Source of the DNA: Clostridiales bacterium
GTDB lineage: Bacteria > Bacillota > Clostridia > Lachnospirales > WQUN01
Length of the DNA stretch: 37,219 nucleotides
NCBI GenBank assembly: GCA_031263155.1
Contig: JAISGK010000050.1
Span: 1 to 37,219 of the forward strand
Reading direction: 5' to 3'
Shown: one piece after another, positions 7,689 through 15,256 of the stretch
How the letters are laid out: every line of letters starts with the position of its first letter
How positions within the stretch are numbered: position 1 is the stretch's first letter
The notes under the pieces: generated by a model
What the model saw: the letters and a program-made list of their open reading frames with translations, nothing else
What the model was told of the DNA's origin: nothing
Database searches by the model: none
Position numbers and translations under genes: made by a program

Positions 7689-8486
7689 TTAGTATACCTT
7701 TAGCACGCTTCTTTTGGATCCATCCTTGGCAAAGCTGTATGACGCCTTTGCTTTTTCCATTTGAGAGTCGTATGTCGTGTCAACCACGACCCATTTTTCA
7801 TTAAGATATATCTCGTTCCACGCGTGATACTCCTTTATCTCCGGCGCGTAGCCCATCACTAGTTTTGTGGGTATGCCCTTACTGCGCAGGGCGCCGCACA
7901 GCATCACCGCATAATCGTAGCATATGCCCATCTTATTTGCGTATACATCATCTATAACGGGTGTGTAGTTGGAGGGCAGGGTTTTTACCTTGTCGAAGTC
8001 ATAGTTGTAATTTTTGACCAGATCCTCATAGATCGCGTTGGCCGCTTCGTTGGCGTTTTTGCCGGCTGTAAGGGCAGTATAGTCCTTTATCGCTTTCATA
8101 CCGCTGTCGTACTCAACCTGCAACGAAGATGTAGAATACATGGCAAAGGTGTCCACGCTTTTAACGTCAACAATTTGAGTGGCAAGGGGTTTATACTTCG
8201 TGTCCATCACGTTCTGCACCACGGTGATTTTATATTGTCCGTCGCCGAGTTGCAGCGGTACGTTGCTGCTTACTCCGCTTTTCTTTATGCTATAGGTGTA
8301 CTTGCTTCCGTTGGATTCAACCAAAACCATAACAGCCTTGGACAGGTCGCCGGTGTACTTTATGCTAACCACGCCTTTTTGCGTGTTGGCGATGTCTATC
8401 TCTACCCCGTAAGCATTATTAGGCGACAAGCAGAAAAGTATTGATAAGCAGAAAAACATAAACGAGCGCGCAAAGAACCTCTTCAT
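7689..8486 (-). CDS. Secreted transglutaminase-like cysteine protease-fold protein
   Basis: This 265-residue protein has a classic signal peptide (MKRF, a hydrophobic core to about residue 20, likely cleavage after NAYG near residue 27). A beta-rich domain of about 100 residues follows, then a transglutaminase core. The catalytic triad is readable as Cys189 in MGICYDYA, His221 in EYHAWNEIY and Asp236 in VVVDTTYD. Such proteins act outside the membrane on surface proteins or peptidoglycan peptides. It is the last gene of the pilus-like operon, 45 bp after the PilX-like gene and before a good terminator, so a link to pilus or surface-protein maturation is suggested but unproven. The upstream GTG belongs to the AAGGTG ribosome binding site; ATG at 8486 is preferred. 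Confidence 0.85.
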   Translation of the reverse strand: MKRFFARSFMFFCLSILFCLSPNNAYGVEIDIANTQKGVVSIKYTGDLSKAVMVLVESNGSKYTYSIKKSGVSSNVPLQLGDGQYKITVVQNVMDTKYKPLATQIVDVKSVDTFAMYSTSSLQVEYDSGMKAIKDYTALTAGKNANEAANAIYEDLVKNYNYDFDKVKTLPSNYTPVIDDVYANKMGICYDYAVMLCGALRSKGIPTKLVMGYAPEIKEYHAWNEIYLNEKWVVVDTTYDSQMEKAKASYSFAKDGSKRSVLKVY

Positions 8487-8531
8487 TATCATCACCTTGT
8501 TGAATGGTTTTGAAACCCAATATTATAATTG

Positions 8532-9125
8532 TCATTCCGTTACTAAGCCGTCCCAAACAGGCTGTTGGAATATGGAGGCTGATGTTTCCTGCCATTGTTC
8601 CCACTTTAGGACTGTATAACGCGGTTCATTATTTGTTGTTGCCGCGCCGCTTGGGTCGAACGAGAAACGAAGCGGGGCAAGTTCCGCCACAATACTTATA
8701 TGGCAATTATCCGAACATGCGTCCGCCGTTAGCGTACTACCGTTCAGTGTTACCGATGGGTCGCTCAGTTTCGCGATCTCTTCCCGCGCGTTAGTCATGT
8801 ATAGATTGCTTAGCGCTTGTTTTGGCGATGTGTCATAAGCCGCGTAAGAGGGGGAGACTGCGGCGATAATCGTTTTACGTTCGGCTTCGGCCAACGCTTG
8901 GTTAAGTCTTTGTAAAAATTGTTCCCCTTTTGAGTCCGCTTCCAGATAACGCCGATTCCATTCCAACGCTTTGGAGCAAAATACATAATTAACCTGCGAA
9001 GATGAAATTGAATACGTTCCAAGCGTCACGAGCGTTATCATCATAAGGAGCATCAGTACAGATGTAGCGCCGCGCTCATCATATAGAAAGCGCGAATGCC
9101 CTCGTTCGGTTGTTGTATTAATCAT
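8532..9125 (-). CDS. PilX/GspK-like minor pseudopilin (no Glu5)
   Basis: This 197-residue protein has a short charged leader (MINTTTERGHSRFLYDERG), one hydrophobic helix (ATSVLMLLMMITLVTLGTYS) and a polar body. If it is cut after DERG like its neighbour, position 5 is leucine and not the glutamate needed by ordinary pilins. GspK and PilX-type minor pilins share that trait. The stretch after the helix (SSQVNYVFCSKALEWNRRYLEADSKGEQF) resembles PilX/GspK helices. The ATG overlaps the upstream pilin gene by 8 bp; a longer frame starting at 9209 would run through that gene and is not used. Family assignment rests on layout, not strong similarity. Confidence 0.6.
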   Translation of the reverse strand: MINTTTERGHSRFLYDERGATSVLMLLMMITLVTLGTYSISSSQVNYVFCSKALEWNRRYLEADSKGEQFLQRLNQALAEAERKTIIAAVSPSYAAYDTSPKQALSNLYMTNAREEIAKLSDPSVTLNGSTLTADACSDNCHISIVAELAPLRFSFDPSGAATTNNEPRYTVLKWEQWQETSASIFQQPVWDGLVTE

Positions 9126-9627
9126 TGGCTTCACCCGTGAAAAATTTCTTGGCGTTAAAGTGTAAGAGGCGTTCGTCATGATCAGGGGTAAAGACCTGGC
9201 TAACCGCAACGCTTATATCATACATGAATTCGCGCGGCGGTACAGTCACGAAGCCTTTGTTGAGCGTAAAGCGATCAATTCGCGGCGCGGGTTGTGATGG
9301 TTCCTGAACGATACTGGCTCTTAGTATAAACGCAGCATGGGCGGCGTCCGTTACCTGAGCCCACGAGTTATCGTAATATTTGATCGCGTTGTTGCCTTCT
9401 ATGAGGCAATTGTGAAAAAAGGGATCGTCATAACCACCCGTGCCGGCAAGTCTCTTGCCAGCCTCTACAGCGTTTATCGCCTCTGTCATACCTATGTCGA
9501 TGTTGCGCGCCTTGTCATTAACGCGGGCGGAGACAATGAACATTTGCAGAATAAAGCCGCTTATTATCGCTAAAATGCCGACAGAAATGATTACTTCTAA
9601 CAGTGAAAATCCACCTTCGTGTTTCAT
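9118..9627 (-). CDS. Type IV prepilin-like protein
   Basis: This 169-residue protein has a textbook class III signal. A six-residue leader MKHEGG is followed by FSLLEVIISVGILAIISGFI, with Phe at +1 and Glu at +5. Prepilin peptidase would cut after the second Gly and methylate Phe; no peptidase gene is in the window. The body has no homology I recognise. A minor pilin of the PilV/GspI sort fits, because genes of that type start with this motif and sit beside GspJ- and GspK-like partners, as here. No strong ribosome binding site is visible before the ATG. Confidence 0.85.
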   Translation of the reverse strand: MKHEGGFSLLEVIISVGILAIISGFILQMFIVSARVNDKARNIDIGMTEAINAVEAGKRLAGTGGYDDPFFHNCLIEGNNAIKYYDNSWAQVTDAAHAAFILRASIVQEPSQPAPRIDRFTLNKGFVTVPPREFMYDISVAVSQVFTPDHDERLLHFNAKKFFTGEAND

Positions 9628-9670
9628 ATATCGGCAATCGCGGGGTAAAGCATTAAGTCCGTAACGGACA

Positions 9671-10198
9671 TTATGTTCGTAACGAAATGATCTGCCTTAC
9701 CTCGCGACTTTCCTCCCCATACTTATATTCTATTACGTTTGTGAGAGAGCCATCGTTTAATGCCGGCGTGAATCCCTGAATGGTGGCGATGGTATCACCG
9801 CCGAGCCAATCAGGGCTTTCGTCCGCGTCGGCAAGCACCTCCATTAGTTTCCCGTCGAACCAGAATATCCATGTGTCGTATGCGCCATCAACCTGGCGGT
9901 AACGCAGAAGCAGCGAAGGCTTACCGTTTATTCCGTTGGGTAAAACCGCTATTTGCCTCGCGCCATCAGATTGCCGCACGCGCACATTAACGTATGATAG
10001 CGCTATGCGGGCATCGGCCTGCGCGGCTCGTTGGGCGTCAATGCGTTGCAAAGCGGCGCTGCCGGTAAATATCAATATATAGATAGTGTAGCCAAAAAAT
10101 ATCATTAGCGTCATAACCATAAGCAGCTCAACCAGGCCGCTGCCGCGTTCGTCTCGCGGCGAGGCAGGAGCTTGTGTCATGCTACGGGGCACATCCAT
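9671..10198 (-). CDS. Pilin-like protein with long leader (possibly DUF4860-type)
   Basis: This 175-residue protein has a basic leader ending RDERG and then SGLVELLMVMTLMIFFGYTI, a hydrophobic helix. Cutting after that Gly puts glutamate at position 5, so it should be processed and assembled like a pilin. The body is rich in beta-type segments (LLLRYRQVDGAYDTWIFWF and later). It recalls the clostridial DUF4860 proteins found in similar operons, but I cannot confirm that. The ATG has GAGGT seven bases ahead, inside the end of the upstream gene. The next codons upstream (from 10219) would read into that gene and are not used. Confidence 0.7.
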   Translation of the reverse strand: MDVPRSMTQAPASPRDERGSGLVELLMVMTLMIFFGYTIYILIFTGSAALQRIDAQRAAQADARIALSYVNVRVRQSDGARQIAVLPNGINGKPSLLLRYRQVDGAYDTWIFWFDGKLMEVLADADESPDWLGGDTIATIQGFTPALNDGSLTNVIEYKYGEESREVRQIISLRT

Positions 10199-10199
10199 G

Positions 10200-10511
10200 T
10201 CAATACCTCGGTATAACAAAAATTTCGGGCATGTAGTTGCCCATCATATTTTGCTCGTAACGGTAGTAATAGCGATTTTCGTCTATATTAACGCCGTAGT
10301 GGGTAAAATACCGCACATCGGGCGGATAAGCGCCTTCCAGAGAATAACATTGTACGGCGGCCCTCTTCATCATCTCTTGAATACGGGCGGCTTGCTTGCC
10401 GCTATTATCCTCCCCCGACTTTATTACAGAGAATAATGCGAGGCCCATTGCCGCGCTAATAATCGTAAGCGCGGCTAGCCGACCTATAAGCACGGGATCA
10501 AAACTTCTCAT
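10200..10511 (-). CDS. Small single-span pseudopilin-like protein
   Basis: This 103-residue protein has a membrane segment at about residues 8-30 and a short soluble part. There is no Gly-Phe prepilin cleavage motif. The soluble part (AAVQCYSLEGAYPPDVRYF ... IDENRYYYRYE) recalls the C-terminal half of small pseudopilins, where a glycine-aromatic-proline turn follows the helix. It lies between the PilC gene and the pilin-like gene, with GAGGTGA before its ATG and its stop 2 bp from the next start. I do not know its exact role; a platform or minor-pilin component is likely from position. Confidence 0.6.
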   Translation of the reverse strand: MRSFDPVLIGRLAALTIISAAMGLALFSVIKSGEDNSGKQAARIQEMMKRAAVQCYSLEGAYPPDVRYFTHYGVNIDENRYYYRYEQNMMGNYMPEIFVIPRY

Positions 10512-10553
10512 TCGCTCACCTCAAATCGCCTATATGGGTTTATGGCATAGACC

Positions 10554-11597
10554 TCATATAATGGCGTTCATGATACTTATCATCGGCAGCATTACAGACA
10601 AGAGTATAACGCCGACAACCAACGATAATAGAATAATCAGCGCGGGTTCTACCATTAGCGTTATGCGCTCTACCGCCCCATCTACCTCGTCATCGAATAA
10701 AGACGCGGATTTATCCAGCATGTCGTCCAAGCGCCCTGTCGCGTGGCCTACTCTTACCATGCGAATAAAAAGCGGCGGGAATATCCCCACGTTGTTTAGT
10801 GTATCGACAAAGTCAGAATCGTCTTTTATCGTATCTTGCGCTTTTTTGAATTTGTTTTCCAGATATGTGTTTTCCGTAAGCGGGATAATCTCTTCCAAGG
10901 CGTTAATGAGTTGAACACCGCTCTTAAGCAACACGGCGAGGCTTCGCGCGTAACGCGAAGTAATCACGCGAACGTTTACATACCTCACCAGGGGCACCAC
11001 CACCTTTAATTTGTCAAAAAAGGCTCTGCCCGATTGCGCGCGCGCGTATATTACGCAGGCGATAATTATAATGACAACGGCAAAGAAAATGGGGGCGGCG
11101 AATTTTGAGACAAAGTCCGCCGCTTTGAAAATGAGGTTGGTCGCCGTCGGCATTTCTCCGCCCAATGATGATAGAGTGTTCTCAAACATGGGCAATATTT
11201 TTAGTATAAGAAGTAGCACAATGACCGCCATAAGCCCGGTAAGAACCACTGGATAGGCGGTGGCGGACCTAAGTTTTCGGCGGATTTTATCTTCCTTATC
11301 AAAATAGGAATAGAGAAGTTCGAACGTAGTATCCAATGTGCCGCTCAATTCGCCCAGGCTCACCATGTTTATAAAATAATTGCCAAAGATGTTAGGGTGC
11401 CGGGCGATCGCCTGAGCGAAAGTATGGCCTTGATCCATCTGCTCGTGAATGTTCGACAGCGCCGCCGCAAGATTTTTATTTTCTGTCTGCTCGGCAACGA
11501 GTAAAATGCCATCCATTACGGTTATTTGCGATATAAACATTACCGACATGTGGCGACAAAAAATTGAAAGCTCTTTGTTACTTGCCAATTTCTTCAC
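10554..11597 (-). CDS. pilC: Type II secretion/type IV pilus inner-membrane platform protein (PilC/GspF)
   Basis: This 347-residue protein has two T2SSF domains. The first begins FCRHMSVMFISQITVMDGILL and includes the GTLDTTFELLYSYFDKEDKIRRKLRSA region. The second begins YARSLAVLLKSGVQLINALE. Three membrane spans (about residues 115-140, 160-185 and 320-345) fit the family. PilC forms the base on which the pilin polymer is built and connects it to the cytoplasmic ATPases. It is encoded 4 bp after pilT, starts with GTG and has AGGAAG as ribosome binding site. It is slightly shorter than typical PilC (about 400) because the N-terminal region is short. Confidence 0.88.
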   Translation of the reverse strand: MKKLASNKELSIFCRHMSVMFISQITVMDGILLVAEQTENKNLAAALSNIHEQMDQGHTFAQAIARHPNIFGNYFINMVSLGELSGTLDTTFELLYSYFDKEDKIRRKLRSATAYPVVLTGLMAVIVLLLILKILPMFENTLSSLGGEMPTATNLIFKAADFVSKFAAPIFFAVVIIIIACVIYARAQSGRAFFDKLKVVVPLVRYVNVRVITSRYARSLAVLLKSGVQLINALEEIIPLTENTYLENKFKKAQDTIKDDSDFVDTLNNVGIFPPLFIRMVRVGHATGRLDDMLDKSASLFDDEVDGAVERITLMVEPALIILLSLVVGVILLSVMLPMISIMNAII

Positions 11598-11601
11598 TCT
11601 G

Positions 11602-12672
11602 TCACTTCCTAGTTATATACTGCGTCAAAAGTTGGGTGTCTTGTGCGCGAAAAAACGCCTCGTCCCGATCAACTTTATTCTCTTTAATAAGTCTTGCCAA
11701 ATCCGCTTCTAAAATTTGCATACCCGCGCTTTTCCCTGTTTGCAACACATTGTTTATTTGATAATGCTTACCTTCGCGTATGAGATTGCGTATTGCGGGC
11801 GTAACGATCATTACCTCGCTGGCGGTCACAAGGCCTTTTTTGTCTATGCGGGGCAAAAGTTGCTGTGAAATGACGCCTTCCAGTACCGCAGCCAATTGAA
11901 ATCGCACTTGCTGGTGCTGGTCTATGCCAAACGCGTCTACTATACGATCAATACTTTTTGCGGCGCCGATAGTGTGCAGGGTAGAAAAAACCTGATGGCC
12001 AGTTTCAGCGGCTGTCATTGCTATGCTAATGGTCTCCTTGTCTCGCATTTCGCCTACCATAACGACATCGGGGTCTTGCCGCAGCGCGCTGCGTAACGCT
12101 TGGGAAAAGGTACTCGTATCTTCCCCTACCTCTCGCTGGGTAACAAGGCTCTGTTTATGGCGGTGAAGGTATTCTATGGGATCCTCTATGGTTATAATGT
12201 GGTATCGGTTGTGTTCGTTTATCTCATTGATAAGGGCCGCCAATGTGGTAGATTTGCCGCTTCCGGTCGCGCCGGTAATGAGAAACAGCCCTTTCGTCTT
12301 TTTTGTGAACTCATATACAGACGCGGGCAGACCGAGGTTGTGTAGCACAGGTATCTCGAATGGCAGCATACGGATCGCGAGAGCGTATGTACTGCGCTGG
12401 GAATATATATTGGCGCGATATCGCCCCATACCGGGCACAGAAAAGGAGAAATCAAGTACGAGTTCGTCGTCCAACCGCGCGCGCTGTTTGGGCTTAAGTA
12501 TCGCTTCAGATATTTCGGCTACGGTTTCGGGCAAGATACGCGCCACGCCGGGTATCTCGGCGAGTGTGCCGTTAACGCGCAGCAATGGCGGACTGCCCGA
12601 GCATATGTGCAGATCGGTCGCGTTTTGCTCTTTCGCTATTTCCAGCCATAGTTTTAAGGTCATGCTGTCCAT
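11602..12672 (-). CDS. pilT: Twitching motility ATPase PilT
   Basis: This 356-residue secretion ATPase is the usual size for PilT. The N-terminal PAS-like domain (ATDLHICSGSPPLLRVNGTL) leads to Walker A GATGSGKSTT, the Asp box with IEDPIEYLH, Walker B MVGEMRDKETI and the His box STLHT. The PilT-only motif AIRNLIRE is present near residue 290, which separates it from the PilB/GspE extension ATPases. PilT drives pilus retraction. It is the first gene of a seven-gene minus-strand operon, and no PilB is in the window, so extension must rely on another locus or on PilT itself. GGAGTGAT precedes the ATG. Confidence 0.93.
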   Translation of the reverse strand: MDSMTLKLWLEIAKEQNATDLHICSGSPPLLRVNGTLAEIPGVARILPETVAEISEAILKPKQRARLDDELVLDFSFSVPGMGRYRANIYSQRSTYALAIRMLPFEIPVLHNLGLPASVYEFTKKTKGLFLITGATGSGKSTTLAALINEINEHNRYHIITIEDPIEYLHRHKQSLVTQREVGEDTSTFSQALRSALRQDPDVVMVGEMRDKETISIAMTAAETGHQVFSTLHTIGAAKSIDRIVDAFGIDQHQQVRFQLAAVLEGVISQQLLPRIDKKGLVTASEVMIVTPAIRNLIREGKHYQINNVLQTGKSAGMQILEADLARLIKENKVDRDEAFFRAQDTQLLTQYITRK

Positions 12673-12803
12673 TTATATCACTCCGCAGCAGCGCAATTTA
12701 CTTTATTATTAGCTAAGATTCTTAAATAATTCTCGCGTTTGGACGTGATGTTGGTATTGCCAAGCGCGTAACGATAAGTTATCATATGCAGTAGTTTTTG
12801 ATA

Positions 12804-12963
12804 CTATAAACGTGCGTTTTCCGAATTTGGCATGTTTTCGCAGCGGTCAGTGGGTATGATTTCGTAGGGGCGCGCTGCGCGCCCGTGAGGTAACCGGGTG
12901 ATTGCCGAGGACTCACACCAATATCGAATAACGGGTGATTGACGAGAAGACGCGCGTTTAGAG
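12804..12963 (+). mobile_element. MITE-like element, copy 1 (160 bp)
   Basis: The ends are inverted repeats. CTATAAACGTGCGTTTT on the left matches the complement of the right end (AGACGCGCGTTTAGAG) with a few changes. The element is flanked by the direct repeat TTTGATA (12797-12803 and 12964-12970), a likely target-site duplication. The core has a GC-rich palindrome, GGGCGCGC-T-GCGCGCCC (12868-12884). The left ~60 bp match copy 2 (14988-15112, reverse orientation) closely. There is no coding capacity. It lies in the short leader upstream of trpS, ending 27 bp before its ATG. Confidence 0.8.
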
Positions 12964-12990
12964 TTTGATAATAAAAAGGGGTGCGAGAGT

Positions 12991-13995
12991 ATGGAACAAC
13001 CCGCACGGTTGGTTAGTTATAGTGCCATGCAGCCGACGGGCTTGCCGCATATGGGCAACTATTTGGGAGCGTTGCAGAATTGGGTAAAGCTGCAAGAGCA
13101 ATACGACTGTATCTATTGCGTGGCCGATCTGCACTCTCTTACTGTGAGGCAGGACGCGCGGCAGCTACGCAAACGGTCGCGGGAGGTGTTTATTTTATAC
13201 CTGGCTATGGGGGTAGATCCCGAGCGGTCGCTTGTGTATTGCCAGTCCGCTGTGCCGGCTCACGCGGAGCTTGCCTGGATACTTAACTGCTACGCCTACA
13301 TGGGAGAGCTTAACCGCATGACGCAGTTTAAAGAAAAGTCGCAAAAGAACACGGACAACATTAACGCGGGCTTGTTCACCTACCCTGTGCTTATGGCGGC
13401 GGATATCTTGCTTTACGGGGCAAACATAGTGCCCATAGGAGATGATCAACGCCAGCACCTGGAAATATGCCGTGACATTGCCGAAAGGTTTAACAATTTA
13501 TACGGCGAGGTGTTTGTTGTGCCCGAGCCATATTTTGGAGAGGCTGGGAGTCGTGTTATGGGGCTGCAAGAACCGGAAAAAAAGATGAGCAAATCCGATT
13601 CGGCCAACGAGAATAACATCGTGTACCTATTGGACACGCCAGACGTTATTATCAACAAATTTAAACGCGCTGTGACAGACAGCGGCAGCGAAATAAAATA
13701 TTCTCCCAATGATAAGCCGGGCATATCCAATCTTCTCTCCATCTATTGCGCGGTGACAGGCGAGTCTATTGACGCGACCGAGGCAATGTTCGATGGCAAG
13801 GGCTATGGCTATTTTAAGTTGGCGGTTGGAGAGGCTGTAGTTGAGCGCGCGCGCCCTATAAGGCAAAAGTTTGAAGAACTGGGTAAAGACAAAGCCTACA
13901 TTGACGATCTTATGGCGCGGCATACCGAAAGGACATACGCTTTGGCAAAAAGGATTTTAGGCAAAGTAAAGCGCAAGGTAGGGCTTTTATCATAA
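12991..13995 (+). CDS. trpS: Tryptophanyl-tRNA synthetase
   Basis: This 334-residue class Ic synthetase is the normal bacterial TrpRS length. The HIGH-type motif appears as PTGLPHMGNYLGAL (residues 15-28), the KMSKS loop as KKMSKSD near residue 196, and ADLHSLT follows the family pattern for adenylate binding. It charges tRNA-Trp in the cytoplasm. An AAGGGGTG site lies about seven bases before the ATG. Clostridial trpS genes often have a T-box leader. None is visible here: the leader is filled by the MITE copy and the AGGGTGGNACCGCG core is absent. queT follows 25 bp later. Confidence 0.95.
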   Translation: MEQPARLVSYSAMQPTGLPHMGNYLGALQNWVKLQEQYDCIYCVADLHSLTVRQDARQLRKRSREVFILYLAMGVDPERSLVYCQSAVPAHAELAWILNCYAYMGELNRMTQFKEKSQKNTDNINAGLFTYPVLMAADILLYGANIVPIGDDQRQHLEICRDIAERFNNLYGEVFVVPEPYFGEAGSRVMGLQEPEKKMSKSDSANENNIVYLLDTPDVIINKFKRAVTDSGSEIKYSPNDKPGISNLLSIYCAVTGESIDATEAMFDGKGYGYFKLAVGEAVVERARPIRQKFEELGKDKAYIDDLMARHTERTYALAKRILGKVKRKVGLLS

Positions 13996-14020
13996 ATACA
14001 ATAGACGCAGGAGGGGGATA

Positions 14021-14527
14021 ATGATAGGTAGATTAACGACGCGGCGCATAGCAATAATAGGTTTTATAGCTGCTATGTACACAGTGATGACGGTTGGCCT
14101 GGCCTGGATGAGCTTTGAAAGCATCCAGTTTCGCTTGGCAGAGATATTAAACTTGTTGGCGTTTATAGATCCCCTGTACGGTATAGGGGTTGTGGCGGGG
14201 TGTTTTTTGTCTAATGTTATCGCGTCTACGCTGGGACCGATAGATTGGGTGGTCGGCACACTCGCCACCGCTATCGCCGTGTTTGGCATATCTAAAACGA
14301 AAAATCTTTTTGTGGCTTCGTTGTGTCCGGTTATCGCCAACACGCTTGTTAGTGTAGAGCTTACATACGTGTTCGGTTCGCCGTTGTGGTACAACCTCGT
14401 AACAGTGGCCATTGGAGAATTCGCGGTAGTTACGTGCCTGGGATTCCCGTTGTTTAGGGTGCTGCTTAAGAATAACGCGTTCGTGTCTTTCCTTAAAAAT
14501 ACTGCCGGACAAAAAGCGGCGGTATAA
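14021..14527 (+). CDS. queT: QueT-family transporter, queuosine-precursor ECF S component
   Basis: This 168-residue integral membrane protein has five to six hydrophobic segments and the QueT landmarks ESIQFRLAEILNLLAFIDP (near residue 35) and GVVAGCFLSNVIAS. In the energy-coupling-factor system it is the substrate-binding subunit that takes up queuine or preQ1/preQ0 for tRNA modification. The ATP-driven EcfAAT module is elsewhere. A strong AGGAGGGGG lies before the ATG. The 25-bp gap from trpS leaves no room for a preQ1 riboswitch, so it is probably expressed with trpS. Confidence 0.88.
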   Translation: MIGRLTTRRIAIIGFIAAMYTVMTVGLAWMSFESIQFRLAEILNLLAFIDPLYGIGVVAGCFLSNVIASTLGPIDWVVGTLATAIAVFGISKTKNLFVASLCPVIANTLVSVELTYVFGSPLWYNLVTVAIGEFAVVTCLGFPLFRVLLKNNAFVSFLKNTAGQKAAV

Positions 14528-14602
14528 AGTTTTTAATACAGACGGACGATATAGGGTATGGAGCTGATGGATGGCTATATATTATCCGCGAGGTGAAAGA
14601 CT

Positions 14603-14983
14603 ATGGATGTTGTGAACTGCCCACGCTGCGGAAGGATTTTTACTAGAATTAGCAGTTCGATTTGTCCCGCGTGTGAGCGCGAGGAGGAATTGACCTTTCA
14701 AAATTTGCGAAACTACATGAATGACCATGCTGAATGTACTGTGTCTGAACTATCTGAGGCTACAAACGTGAGCGCGAAAAAGATACTGCGCTATATCCGA
14801 GACGGCAGACTGGAGATATCCAAGGGTATGCAAGGCGAGGTTCGCTGTGAAATATGCAACTGCCCCATTACGGCGGGGCATTATTGCGACAGTTGCCGCA
14901 TAAAGGTAAGCCAAAATATTGTGGATATGTTTTCGGAAGATAAGCGCAAGCGAAAAGTGTCAAAAATGCATATATCTGAATAG
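14603..14983 (+). CDS. YvyF-like zinc-ribbon protein (TIGR03826 'flagellar region' family)
   Basis: This 126-residue protein has paired zinc-binding motifs at both ends, CPRCGRIF ... CPAC at the N-terminus and CEICNCPI ... CDSC near residue 80-100. Between them is a helical middle (CTVSELSEATNVSAKKILRYIRDGRLE) that reads as a helix-turn-helix. This matches the YvyF family, which in Bacillus and Clostridia sits in the flagellar flgM-flgK region. No flagellar gene is in this window. The function is unknown even in Bacillus. GAGGTGA precedes the ATG. A MITE copy is inserted within a few bases of its stop codon. Confidence 0.8.
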   Translation: MDVVNCPRCGRIFTRISSSICPACEREEELTFQNLRNYMNDHAECTVSELSEATNVSAKKILRYIRDGRLEISKGMQGEVRCEICNCPITAGHYCDSCRIKVSQNIVDMFSEDKRKRKVSKMHISE

Positions 14984-14987
14984 AATA

Positions 14988-15112
14988 CTCTAAACGTGCG
15001 TTTTAACAAAAGGATTTTGGTTTCGTAGGGGGAGCGCAGTGCGCTCCCCCTACGAAGGCATACCCCGCTGACCACTGCGCACCCATATCAAATTTGGAAA
15101 ACGCACGTTAAG
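14988..15112 (-). mobile_element. MITE-like element, copy 2 (125 bp), inverted relative to copy 1
   Basis: The left end CTCTAAACGTGCGTTTT and the right end AAAACGCACGTTAAG form the terminal inverted repeats. The nine-base AATAGAATA occurs immediately on both sides (14979-14987 and 15113-15121), as expected of a target-site duplication; the first copy includes the yvyF stop codon. The core is a perfect 17-bp palindromic stem (15022-15038 with 15040-15056, one central base). Its reverse complement matches copy 1 over about 60 bp, including GGTCAG.GGG and TTCGTAGGGG. It may also act as a terminator for yvyF. Confidence 0.82.
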
Positions 15113-15161
15113 AATAGAATACAAATAGAATCCGAATAGATCGGATCGTCATGGCGGAAAC

Positions 15162-15206
15162 AAAAAAGACCACGCCCCCAGCAATAGCTGCGGTTGTGGC
15201 CTTTTT
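15162..15206. terminator. Bidirectional terminator between yvyF and the oxidoreductase gene
   Basis: A stem built from GACCACGCC and GGTTGTGGCC (with two mismatches) is flanked by six A on the left and five T on the right. It can therefore end transcription in both directions between these convergent genes. Confidence 0.7.
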
Positions 15207-15256
15207 GCTATATATCTACTTATATATCTATTCGAGATTTTTATCCTAAACTATGT

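Noticed and set aside
12673-12803. Cyclic di-GMP riboswitch ahead of pilT
   Set aside because: Such switches often control clostridial pilus operons, but I could not find the GGGACGCAAAGC-type core or the type II core upstream of pilT.
12673-12990. T-box riboswitch ahead of trpS
   Set aside because: The conserved T-box core (AGGGTGGNACCGCG-like) is absent; the leader is explained by the MITE copy.
13996-14020. preQ1 riboswitch ahead of queT
   Set aside because: The gap to trpS is only 25 bases, too short for the aptamer.
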